DNA from: Leeuwenhoekiella polynyae
GTDB taxonomy: Bacteria; Bacteroidota; Bacteroidia; Flavobacteriales; Flavobacteriaceae
Direction of reading: 5' to 3'
Assembly (NCBI RefSeq): GCF_004104075.1
Contig: NZ_QOVK01000013.1
Location: forward strand, 41,790-105,789
Length of the DNA: 64,000 nt
Shown: positions 38,629-46,823 of the stretch, piece by piece
Position numbering within the stretch: position 1 is the first letter of the stretch
Layout of the letters: every line of letters starts with the position of its first letter
Translations under genes and position numbers: made by a program
The notes under the pieces: generated by a model
What the model was told of the DNA's origin: nothing
The model's input: only the letters and a program-made list of their open reading frames with translations
Databases searched by the model: none

Positions 38629-38889
38629 ATGCCGATACCTGAAAATGCTCGGAAATACTGGCGCGAAAACATCAAATACCTCTCCATTTTATTGATCATT
38701 TGGTTTGCAGTTTCCTTTGGTTGCGGCATACTTTTTAAAGATTTTCTCAATCGATATAGTTTGGGAGGTTTTAAATTGGGCTTTTGGTTTGCCCAGCAAG
38801 GCAGCATCTATGTGTTTGTGATTCTCATTTTTGTCTACATCCGGTTGATGAATAAACTGGATAAGAAATACGGATACAACGAAAAATAA
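38629..38889 (+). CDS. DUF4212 symporter subunit
   Basis: The protein has 86 residues and two membrane segments (about 18-38 and 55-75). ARKYWRENIKYLSILLIIWF and the FKLGFWFAQQGSIYVFVILIF..MNKLDKKYG block are typical of DUF4212, the small partner of sodium/solute symporters of the ActP type. It ends 20 bases before that symporter gene. Its 5' region carries ACGGGTAAGTGCAGG (38562-38576). Confidence 0.9.
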   Translation: MPIPENARKYWRENIKYLSILLIIWFAVSFGCGILFKDFLNRYSLGGFKLGFWFAQQGSIYVFVILIFVYIRLMNKLDKKYGYNEK

Positions 38890-38909
38890 CCCACACCAAC
38901 CAACTCATT

Positions 38910-40682
38910 ATGGATGTTCAAATCTGGACCTGGCTACTCGTAGGCGTATCTTTTGCGCTTTATTTTGGAATTGCAATCTGGGCCCGTGCGGGTTCTACTA
39001 AAGAATTTTATGTTGCGGGCGGCGGGGTCTCCCCGTTAGCTAACGGAATGGCAACCGCAGCAGACTGGATGAGTGCGGCCTCGTTTATCTCGATGGCAGG
39101 TATTATCTCGTTTGCCGGTTACGATGGTTCGGTCTACCTAATGGGTTGGACCGGGGGTTATGTACTGCTTGCGCTTTTGCTGGCGCCATATCTGCGTAAG
39201 TTTGGCAAATTTACGGTACCCGATTTCATTGGCGATCGTTATTACTCCAATACCGCACGTACCGTAGCTGTGATTTGTGCCCTCATTGTATCGTTTACCT
39301 ACGTGGCCGGGCAAATGCGCGGTGTGGGTATCGTTTTTTCACAATTTCTTCAGGTCGAAATCACTACCGGGGTGATTATTGGGATGGCTGTGGTTCTGGT
39401 ATTCGCTTTTTTAGGCGGAATGAAAGGCATCACCTATACTCAGGTAGCGCAATACTGTGTGCTTATTTTTGCATTTATGGTACCTGCTATTTTTATTTCG
39501 ATACAAATGACCGGTAATATTATTCCACAGATTGGGATGGGCGGTCGTGTGGAAGATGGTACCTACCTCCTTCAGAAATTAGACAACCTACATACGCAGC
39601 TGGGCTTTAAAGAATATACCGAAGGCACCAAATCTACCTGGGATGTCTTTGCGATCACATTGGCATTGATGGCCGGTACTGCCGGATTGCCCCACGTGAT
39701 TGTGCGCTTTTTTACCGTTCCTAATGTAAAAGATGCCCGTAAATCAGCCGGATGGGCATTACTGCTTATCGCTATTCTATATACCACGGCACCGGCAGTT
39801 TCGGTATTTGCACGTACCAATTTAATTGAGACGGTAAGCAATCAGGAGTATTCTTCGTTACCCGAATGGTTTAAAAACTGGGAAAATATGGGACTCATTG
39901 CGTGGTCTGATAAAAATGAAGATGGAAAAATTCAATATGTAAACGGTGAAGCTACCTCTGGAAAACCCGAATTCACGGATACCCGCGGAGCATACGGCGA
40001 GCGCCTGATCAGCAATGCATCTCCCGAAACCAACGAACTCTATGTAGACCGGGATATTATGGTACTGGCCAATCCTGAAATAGCACAACTACCCGCCTGG
40101 GTGATTGCTTTAGTCGCCGCCGGTGGACTCGCCGCAGCGCTGTCTACTGCTGCCGGATTGTTGCTGGTCATTTCGACTTCGGTTTCTCATGACTTGATTA
40201 AAAAACAATTAAAACCGGATATTTCAGACAAAGGCGAATTGCTGGCGGCACGTATCAGTATTTTTGTTGCTGTGGTTGTGGCAGGACTCTTTGGGATTTA
40301 TCCGCCGGGATTTGTAGCTGCCGTGGTCGCACTGGCTTTTGGTCTCGCGGCTGCCTCGTTCTTTCCGGCAATTGTTTTGGGAATTTTTGACAAGCGTATG
40401 AACCGCCAGGGCGCCATTAGCGGAATGATCGTAGGTATCGTCCTGATGCTGTTTTATATGATACGGTTTAAGACCGGCCTCATTGGTGTTCTAGACCCCT
40501 TACCGGCATCCGAATGGTGGTTTGGAACCTCACCTGAAGGTTTTGGAACCGTAGCGATGACGGTAAATGTGGTTATCTCAGTTATTGTTTCCAGACTCAC
40601 ACCTGCACCACCTGAAGATGTGCAGGATATTGTAGAAAACATACGAATCCCCAGCGGTGCGGGAGAAGCTCACGATCATTAA
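38910..40682 (+). CDS. Sodium:solute symporter, acetate permease (ActP)-like
   Basis: The protein has 590 residues with about 13 membrane segments. SSS family marks are ARAGSTKEFYVAGGGVSPLANGMATAADWMSAASFI at the start, GTAGLPHVIVRFFTVPNVKDARKSAGWAL in the middle, and GLAAALSTAAGLLLVISTSVSHDL towards the end. A hydrophilic insert of about 80 residues (residues 320-390) faces away from the membrane and is typical of DUF4212-paired symporters. Acetate uptake is likely since acs follows 1.2 kb downstream; other monocarboxylates are possible. Confidence 0.9.
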   Translation: MDVQIWTWLLVGVSFALYFGIAIWARAGSTKEFYVAGGGVSPLANGMATAADWMSAASFISMAGIISFAGYDGSVYLMGWTGGYVLLALLLAPYLRKFGKFTVPDFIGDRYYSNTARTVAVICALIVSFTYVAGQMRGVGIVFSQFLQVEITTGVIIGMAVVLVFAFLGGMKGITYTQVAQYCVLIFAFMVPAIFISIQMTGNIIPQIGMGGRVEDGTYLLQKLDNLHTQLGFKEYTEGTKSTWDVFAITLALMAGTAGLPHVIVRFFTVPNVKDARKSAGWALLLIAILYTTAPAVSVFARTNLIETVSNQEYSSLPEWFKNWENMGLIAWSDKNEDGKIQYVNGEATSGKPEFTDTRGAYGERLISNASPETNELYVDRDIMVLANPEIAQLPAWVIALVAAGGLAAALSTAAGLLLVISTSVSHDLIKKQLKPDISDKGELLAARISIFVAVVVAGLFGIYPPGFVAAVVALAFGLAAASFFPAIVLGIFDKRMNRQGAISGMIVGIVLMLFYMIRFKTGLIGVLDPLPASEWWFGTSPEGFGTVAMTVNVVISVIVSRLTPAPPEDVQDIVENIRIPSGAGEAHDH

Positions 40683-40708
40683 TTTTAGTTGTATTCGTCA
40701 GACTAAAA

Positions 40709-41303
40709 ATGACCTTTGAGGAAAAGAAATATTACGACAGAATAAGGGCTCGATTTATAGGTCGAAAAGTAATCCAAGTCTATTATGAGGAGTTAAATTA
40801 TGATTCAGATGCTGAGTTCTGGGAATATACTTCCGAAATTCATTCTGTTGATATGAATGTTATATTTCAATTTGATAACAATGATTTGATTCAAATAAAG
40901 TGGGATAATGAATTTTATTGTTACGGAATTGGTTTTGAGGAATTAAAAAAAAATCGACTACCGTAAAAACATTAAAACCATCAAACTAACTGAAAACAAA
41001 AATTGGAAAAAGCTAATAAAAAATAAAATCTCTGAAATCACAGTTTTCTGGGATATTAGTGAGGGAGTACAAACCGTTTTACAAAATCATTCACCTACAA
41101 AGAATCAATTTGATGTTCGTAAAATTCCTCAAACTTGGCAAATTGAATTTGGTAGTGAAAAAATATGGATTTCTGCCTTAGAAATTAAAGATGGAGAAAC
41201 TAGCTCATATTGGGCTGACCATTTAACAATATTATTTACAAATCAAGGACAAGAAAAGTTTGAACTGATTAAAAATTCACGTAAACAAAATACCATAATT
41301 TAA
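40709..41303 (+). pseudogene. Unknown protein split by a frameshift at an A9 run
   Basis: An 85-residue frame (MTFEEKKYYDRIRARFIG...) stops at 40966 right after a run of nine A. In the frame shifted by one base, coding continues without interruption as IDYRKNIKTIKLTENKNWKK... to a stop at 41303, giving about 197 residues if one A is skipped. Both halves are hydrophilic, with similar low-GC codon use. It could be a real mutation, transcript slippage on the A-run that restores the full protein, or a sequencing error. No domain is recognised. It follows the symporter gene by 26 bases. Confidence 0.75.
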
Positions 41304-41313
41304 ACTTTATCAT

Positions 41314-41697
41314 TTGGCTAATTTCAAATTCAATCACATTGCACTTTCGGTAAAAGATGTGAATGCCTCGGTTGATTTTTATCAAAACGTATTTCAGTTT
41401 GAGGAACTGGAAAATACCGCTTCCAACTCGAAGACACGCTGGTTATCGCTTGGTGAAGGCAGAGAATTACACCTGATTCCCAGGTCTGATGCGGTAATTA
41501 AAACCAATAAAGCCGTTCATTTTGCTATGGCTACTTCAGATCTAACTGCATTTATCACCCATATTGAAACTCTTGGTATTGCGTATTCAGATTGGAAAGA
41601 CACACCTTTAAAAAACTACGTCAGAGATGACGGAATTAGGCAAGTTTATTTTCAGGATCCCGATGCCCACTGGATTGAAGTCAATGAAGCCTTCTGA
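41314..41697 (+). CDS. VOC-family (glyoxalase I-like) protein
   Basis: The protein has 127 residues. FNHIALSVKDVNASVDFYQNVFQFEE, the WLSLGEGRELHLI strand, KAVHFAMATSDLTAFITHIETLGI and RQVYFQDPDAHWIEVNEAF give the two-module VOC fold, with metal-ligand-like His at 7, His in LHLI, His in VHF and a late Glu in WIEV. It starts at TTG 41314, as no ATG fits. Substrate unknown. The gene is 10 bases after the frameshifted gene and may be co-transcribed. Confidence 0.88.
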   Translation: MANFKFNHIALSVKDVNASVDFYQNVFQFEELENTASNSKTRWLSLGEGRELHLIPRSDAVIKTNKAVHFAMATSDLTAFITHIETLGIAYSDWKDTPLKNYVRDDGIRQVYFQDPDAHWIEVNEAF

Positions 41698-41869
41698 TTT
41701 CAAGTTTAAATCATCAGTCAATTTTCTAACTGGTTTGCGATAATTATCCAAATTCATAATTTTTTGGCAGAAAAATTAATGAAATCAAAACATTCCCTTT
41801 AGAATTTTTCAAAAAGAATCGATATCGTTTTAGTAATTTTAAGCGTTACAACTACAAGTATTAAATCGC

Positions 41870-43780
41870 ATGAGTAATTATCATATCAAACATTTAGAAG
41901 AATATTTTCAAGTCTATCGCAAGTCGGTACGTAATCCAGAAAGCTACTGGGAAGAAATCGCCGAAGAACACTTTATGTGGCACAAGCGCTGGGATAATGT
42001 GTTAAGCTATGACTTTGATAAGCCTGAATTTAAATGGTTTGAAGGAGCAAAACTCAACATTACCGAAAATTGCATCGACCGCCATCTGCGTACACGGGGT
42101 GACAAAACAGCCATCCTTTTTGAGCCCAACAATCCGGATGAAGAAGCACTGCACATCAGCTATAACGAGTTGCATGAACGCGTTGCTAAAATGGCTAACG
42201 TACTCAAATCACAAGGCATCAAAAAGGGAGACCGCGTCTGCATTTATTTACCTATGATTCCCGAGCTGGCTGTTTCAGTCCTGGCTTGTGCGCGAATAGG
42301 CGCGATACATTCCGTAGTATTTGCCGGGTTTTCTTCCAGTGCGCTTGCTACACGTATTAATGATTCTGACTGTAAACTGGTTATCACCAGCGACGGTTCT
42401 TTCCGGGGTAGCAAAACAATCGATTTAAAAGGAATTGTTGATGAGGGATTGAAAAAATGCGAAAGTGTCGAAACCGTTTTGGTTGTAAACCGCATCAATG
42501 CTGAAATCGACATGAAAGAAGGGCGTGACCAATGGCTTCAACCACTTCTGGAAAAAGCTGAAACTACCTGTGCTCCTGAAATTATGGATGCTGAAGATCC
42601 GCTGTTTATTTTATACACTTCGGGATCAACCGGAACGCCCAAGGGAATGGTACATACCACAGCCGGGTATATGGTCTATTCTGCGTTTACCTTTAAAAAT
42701 GTATTTCAATACCGGGAAGATGATGTGTACTGGTGTACGGCAGACATCGGCTGGATCACCGGGCACAGTTATATTGTTTACGGTCCGCTGGCCAATGGTG
42801 CAACGACCGTTATGTTTGAAGGCGTGCCCAGCTATCCTGATTATGGTAGATTCTGGGAGATTGTAGAAAAACATAAAGTCACCCAGTTTTATACAGCGCC
42901 AACGGCAATTAGAGCTTTAGCCAAAGAAAACCTGGAACACGTAGAAAAGTATGACTTAACCTCCTTAAAAGTATTGGGTACCGTAGGCGAACCCATCAAT
43001 GAAGAAGCATGGCACTGGTATGACGAAAATATCGGGAAGAAAAAAAGTCCGATTGTAGATACCTGGTGGCAAACCGAAACCGGGGGAATTATGATCTCGC
43101 CTATTCCCTACTCCACCCCCGCGATTCCAACATTTGCGACTTTGCCGCTACCCGGTATTCAGCCTGCATTGATGGATGAAGAAGGCAACGAAATTAAAGG
43201 CAATCAAGTTGACGGAAGGTTGTGTATCAAATTTCCCTGGCCCTCAATGGCCCGTACCATTTGGGGTAATCATCAACGGTATAAAGAGACCTATTTTTCA
43301 GCGTTTAAAAACATGTATTTTACCGGCGACGGCGCTTTACGCGATAGTGTAGGCTATTACCGGATCACCGGTCGTGTAGATGATGTGGTGATCGTAAGCG
43401 GTCACAATCTGGGTACCGCACCTATTGAAGATGCGATTAACGAGCATCCTGCAGTGGCCGAAAGCGCCATTGTGGGTTACCCGCACGAGGTGAAAGGTAA
43501 TGCGCTTTACGGGTATGTGATCTTGAAAGAAACCGGTGAAAGTCGTAATCAGGACAATCTACGCAAAGAGATCAATCAACTGATTTCAGATCGAATTGGC
43601 CCAATAGCCAAGTTGGATAAGATTCAGTTTACAAATGGACTTCCTAAAACCCGAAGTGGTAAAATTATGCGTCGTATTCTGCGTAAAATTGCTTCTAACG
43701 ATACGTCAAACCTTGGAGACACCAGCACATTACTAAATCCTGAAATTGTCCAGGAGGTAATGGATAATGTGATTAAATAA
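41870..43780 (+). CDS. acs: Acetyl-CoA synthetase
   Basis: This 636-residue AMP-forming acetate-CoA ligase has the P-loop YTSGSTGTPKGMVHT (about residue 248), the TWWQTETGGIM motif, the aspartate in YFTGDGALRD, and the hinge GRVDDVVIVSGH (about 506). The C-terminal KTRSGKIMRRILR contains the lysine that is acetylated for control in other bacteria. It is full length, with 170 bases between the VOC gene and its start. It converts acetate taken up by the neighbouring symporter into acetyl-CoA. Confidence 0.97.
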   Translation: MSNYHIKHLEEYFQVYRKSVRNPESYWEEIAEEHFMWHKRWDNVLSYDFDKPEFKWFEGAKLNITENCIDRHLRTRGDKTAILFEPNNPDEEALHISYNELHERVAKMANVLKSQGIKKGDRVCIYLPMIPELAVSVLACARIGAIHSVVFAGFSSSALATRINDSDCKLVITSDGSFRGSKTIDLKGIVDEGLKKCESVETVLVVNRINAEIDMKEGRDQWLQPLLEKAETTCAPEIMDAEDPLFILYTSGSTGTPKGMVHTTAGYMVYSAFTFKNVFQYREDDVYWCTADIGWITGHSYIVYGPLANGATTVMFEGVPSYPDYGRFWEIVEKHKVTQFYTAPTAIRALAKENLEHVEKYDLTSLKVLGTVGEPINEEAWHWYDENIGKKKSPIVDTWWQTETGGIMISPIPYSTPAIPTFATLPLPGIQPALMDEEGNEIKGNQVDGRLCIKFPWPSMARTIWGNHQRYKETYFSAFKNMYFTGDGALRDSVGYYRITGRVDDVVIVSGHNLGTAPIEDAINEHPAVAESAIVGYPHEVKGNALYGYVILKETGESRNQDNLRKEINQLISDRIGPIAKLDKIQFTNGLPKTRSGKIMRRILRKIASNDTSNLGDTSTLLNPEIVQEVMDNVIK

Positions 43781-43839
43781 GATTTACGCATAAAAAGTAA
43801 ACCTTTACTTCAATCTCTAAGTGAGATAAAGTTTTGATT

Positions 43840-43888
43840 TTTAAACTAAAACGCCCTTTAGTAAAAATTAAAGGACTTTTAGTTTAAA
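43840..43888. repeat. Long two-part inverted repeat between acs and the CD225 gene
   Basis: TTTAAACTAAAA (43840-43851) is a perfect complement of TTTTAGTTTAAA (43877-43888). Inside it CCTTTA (43855-43860) pairs with TAAAGG (43869-43874) around an AT loop. Total stem is about 18 pairs with a small bulge, with no U-run beyond. It may stabilise the acs mRNA end or act as an operator for the gene pair downstream. Confidence 0.7.
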
Positions 43889-43949
43889 ATTAATCATTGA
43901 CATTCGCTGAAATTAATAATTTTGATATCTAATTAAAATATAAAATATA

Positions 43950-44219
43950 TTGGAAAACTTAAACAACCAAAGACCTCCAAAAACCTGGCTTGTAGAATCT
44001 ATTTTATCTACTGTTTTATGCTGCTTACCTTTTGGCATTGCCGGTATTGTTAACGCTGCAAAAGTTGAATCTCGTTTCTATGCAGGCGATATAGAAGGCG
44101 CAGAACGCGCTTCAAAAGAAGCCAAAAAATGGACAATTGTAAGCGCCGTAGTAGCTGTAAGCTTTGCATTTTTGTATGTAATACTAATTGTTATAGGTGT
44201 TGCCAGTAGTCAGTTTTAA
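43950..44219 (+). CDS. CD225/dispanin-type small membrane protein
   Basis: The protein has 89 residues. PPKTWLVESILSTVLCCLPFGIAGIVNAAKVESRF is the CD225/dispanin signature with a double cysteine, followed by a charged loop (AGDIEGAERASKEAKKW) and a second membrane helix. It starts at TTG 43950. CD225 proteins are re-entrant/two-helix membrane proteins; in bacteria their function is not established. The 3' end overlaps the next gene by 23 bases. Confidence 0.88.
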   Translation: MENLNNQRPPKTWLVESILSTVLCCLPFGIAGIVNAAKVESRFYAGDIEGAERASKEAKKWTIVSAVVAVSFAFLYVILIVIGVASSQF

Positions 44220-44589
44220 ACAATTAATCTATATAGGCAGTGCAATTTTGATAGTGTCTACTGCCTATATTTACAAAACATACAATCCTCTGGAAGTAGG
44301 CTTTTTCCCCAAATGTCCGTTTTATACATTAACTGGGTTTTTCTGTCCAGGTTGTGGCTCTCAAAGAGCATTACATCATTTGCTAAATGGAAACATACTC
44401 CTTGCGTTTGAAAAAAACGCTTTGTTTTTGATTGCTTTACCGTATGTTGGTTTTGGCGCTTTTTTAGACATCAAGAATAATTATAATAACAAGCTAATCC
44501 AAATTCGAAAAACATTCTATGGAACATTAGCTATTTGGGTTGTTTTCTCTATAATAATCATCTTTTGGATCGTTCGAAATTTGTTTTAA
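44197..44589 (+). CDS. DUF2752 membrane protein
   Basis: The protein has 130 residues with about three membrane segments. The family's core motif CPFYTLTGFFCPGCGSQRALHHLLNGN is at about residues 37-63, with three cysteines in a CxxxxxxxxxCPxC-like arrangement and the SQRA helix. It begins at TTG 44197 inside the CD225 gene. DUF2752 is of unknown function and is frequently next to CD225 or TM2 genes in Bacteroidota, so a joint membrane complex is plausible. Confidence 0.88.
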   Translation: MLPVVSFKQLIYIGSAILIVSTAYIYKTYNPLEVGFFPKCPFYTLTGFFCPGCGSQRALHHLLNGNILLAFEKNALFLIALPYVGFGAFLDIKNNYNNKLIQIRKTFYGTLAIWVVFSIIIIFWIVRNLF

Positions 44590-44620
44590 AAATCGCTTTT
44601 CTTTAAAACTTTATAAAAAT

Positions 44621-44655
44621 AAAATGCCACGATATAAAACTATCGTGGCATTTTT
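44621..44655. terminator. Bidirectional terminator between DUF2752 gene and ssb
   Basis: AAAATGCCACGATA (44621-44634) and TATCGTGGCATTTTT (44641-44655) form a 13-pair stem around TAAAAC. A-run on one side and T-run on the other serve both convergent genes. Confidence 0.9.
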
Positions 44656-44674
44656 AATTTAGATTGGGAGCAGC

Positions 44675-45007
44675 CTACTTACTCAGCATCAACAGTTCAC
44701 TGCATAAAATTTCAGTAAAATAGCGTTTCTCACCTTGTTTGGTTTCATAAGAACGAGAGGTTAATTTTCCTTCTATGGCGATTTCTTTACCTTTTGAGAC
44801 ATAGTTTTCAACGATTTCTGCCGTTTTACCCCAGGCAACTACATTGTGCCACTGCGTATCTGTGACGCGTTCGCCATTATTGTTTTTGTAAGTTTCATTA
44901 GTTGCAATACTAAATTTTGCCAGTTTCTTACCCGATTCCAGATTTACGATTTCAGGATCATTGCCTAAGTTTCCGATCAACTGTACTTTGTTTCTTAATG
45001 TGCTCAT
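44675..45007 (-). CDS. ssb: Single-stranded DNA-binding protein, short form without acidic tail
   Basis: The protein has 110 residues forming just one OB-fold: LRNKVQLIGNLGNDPEIVNLESGKKLAKFSIATNETYKN, WHNVVAWGKTAEIVENYVSKGKEIAIEGKLTSRSYE, RYFTEILCSELLML. The flexible linker and acidic C-terminal tip (DDxxF-type) through which SSB recruits partners are missing, and the chain ends ELLMLSK. That suggests a second, specialised SSB rather than the essential replication protein, which would lie elsewhere in the genome (inference). Confidence 0.92.
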   Translation of the reverse strand: MSTLRNKVQLIGNLGNDPEIVNLESGKKLAKFSIATNETYKNNNGERVTDTQWHNVVAWGKTAEIVENYVSKGKEIAIEGKLTSRSYETKQGEKRYFTEILCSELLMLSK

Positions 45008-45189
45008 GATTTTTGTTTTACGTTAAACAGTTAATAATTATTTACACTGCAAAGATGCATGTGGAAACAAATACTAATCGGTTGCGAAACAATTACTTTC
45101 GCTTATAGTCGTTTGTAAGCGTTTGTATTCGGAATAATAAGCACTACTAATCAAAAAAAACTTTGTTAAAAAATAACCTATTGCCTTTT

Positions 45190-46416
45190 AGAACTATTAC
45201 AGACAATTTCCCAGCAACCTAACAACAGTCCAACTTTACGCTCACCACCTTCTACGAATCTCCCTCTTTGCGCGCAACAAAACTTGTGGAATATGTACGA
45301 ACGGCTTTTAGATTTTTTTTTAAAACAGAAAGTATTACTGCGTTCTTACACAAAATGCTTCAGGCGCTTTAAAGATTGTAGAAGAATGCAACCCATTTAC
45401 AACAGGCAGTGAATATCTTACTTTTTGACACTCACAATTCCGTAAATGGAATTCGTGAATATTGCAAGACGAAAGATGACTCCAATAATTATATTCGTAT
45501 TCAAGTTGAAGATCTCAGAATTCATGAAAATGAAGAAGAACTACCTATTGAGCTAAGCCGAGAAAGACAAGCTAAAAGACTTTTTTTTATCCGGTACAAT
45601 CGAATGTTTCACGAGTACCACATGATCTGAATTGGAAAAAAAAGCTAAAGATCTTGATTGGGATGTTTTATTAGATGCTGCGGCCTTTACCCCACATCAG
45701 AATTGAATTTGTCTAGGATCGAACCCGATTTTGTCTCCTTATCATTTTTAAGATTTTTGGTTATCCCACAGGCCTGGGTGCGCTGCTGGCTCAGAAATCA
45801 AAATTCAGTGAATTATTTAAACCTTGGTTTGCGGATGGTACCGTAACTCTAGCCAGCATCAAACCTCCGCATCATTATTTAACCAAAAACCATGAGCGCT
45901 TTGAGAATGTAACCTTAAATTATCTAGATATTCCTGCTCTAAAAACCGGTTTAGATTATGTAAATGCTGTTGGAAGACAACGCATCAACAAACGGGTAAA
46001 TTCACTTTCTAAATATCTTTTTAATAAACTCAACAACCTCAATCATAAAAAATGAAACTAAAAAAGTTAGACTCTTTGGTCCACAAGACCCCCTTCAAAC
46101 CGGAAGAACTTTGATTATGTGTTTTTATGATTCTGCAGCTACGTAAATTCCATTTGAAGAGATAGAGCGCAGAGCCAATGCTCATTATATTTCATTATGC
46201 CCCGGCTGTTTTTGTAATACGGGTATTGATAAGACCAGCAATGATGTTAATTCTGACAAATTACCCGATTTTTTTACCAGTAACCATCAAGGTGGATATC
46301 GAGAACTCATTAATGCCATACAAAAAATGCGAGGAGCAACACGTATCTCGGTCGTTCTGGCAACGACAAAATCTGATTTAGATCAATTTTTAAACTTCGT
46401 AGACAGCTTAACCTAA
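45190..46416 (+). pseudogene. Decayed aminotransferase class V / molybdenum-cofactor-sulfurase-like gene
   Basis: Fragments in alternating frames read as one PLP-dependent cysteine-desulfurase-fold protein: LRATKLVEYVRTAFRFF, TQNASGALKIVEECNPFTTG, LLFDTHNSVNGIREY, VEDLRIHEN, DWDVLLDAAAFTP (PLP aspartate region), LSRIEPDFVSLSF, FGYPTGLGALLAQKSKF (after the catalytic lysine block, which is damaged), PWFADGTVTLASIKPP, YLDIPALKTGLDYVNAVG, then GCFCNTGID and MRGATRISVVLATT to a stop at 46416. There are several frameshifts (near 45355, 45410, 45600-45640, 45700 and 45750) and an in-frame stop near 46143. Start boundary is approximate. Confidence 0.88.
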
Positions 46417-46823
46417 CAGACTTATAGTTTGCCAACTTTTTAATGATTTTTTACGAATAAATAACAATTAGAAAAAGCCTAATATCTTCGCATATTTTAT
46501 CCACAATTTTATAAGTTATGAACGTTGACAACACAAAACTTTCCATTTAGGTTAAGTGCTTCGCTACTAGCATTTGCAAGCTTTTCCTTTAAAACACAAT
46601 TATTAATTTAAAATTAATTTTCTGTAAACTTTTTACATTTTAAAAAAACATTAATTATTGAAAATCAATTAATTAAACTTATTTTTTTGACAACTTTTAG
46701 CATGTGTCAAAATACAATGTTGATAACAATGTTGAAAAAGTTAGCACCACCACTCACCATGCAAGGCATTAAAATTTCAACTTTATACTTCTCAAAAGCT
46801 ATCATTTTTTAACGTCTACTTGT
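46417..46823 (+). other. AT-rich leader of nrdBA
   Basis: About 400 bases without a gene, very AT-rich (especially 46590-46700), between the pseudogene and nrdB. It contains a consensus DnaA box and a near-consensus one in reverse (TGTTGATAACA near 46720-46730). No clear NrdR box or flavobacterial -7/-33 pair was recognised. Its length and composition suggest complex control of nrdBA. Confidence 0.6.
46497..46505 (+). promoter_or_regulatory. DnaA box
   Basis: TTATCCACA matches the DnaA-box consensus exactly. DnaA controls nrdAB transcription in E. coli, so a role in linking nucleotide supply to replication is possible; a single perfect box can also occur by chance. Confidence 0.5.

Noticed and set aside
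45409..45846. Two small separate genes in the nrdB upstream region
   Set aside because: Their products are parts of the same decayed aminotransferase class V protein; they are pieces of a pseudogene.
46417..46823. Replication origin
   Set aside because: AT-richness and one perfect DnaA box are not enough. No dnaA, no box cluster and no clear change in gene orientation were seen, so only a regulatory role is suggested.
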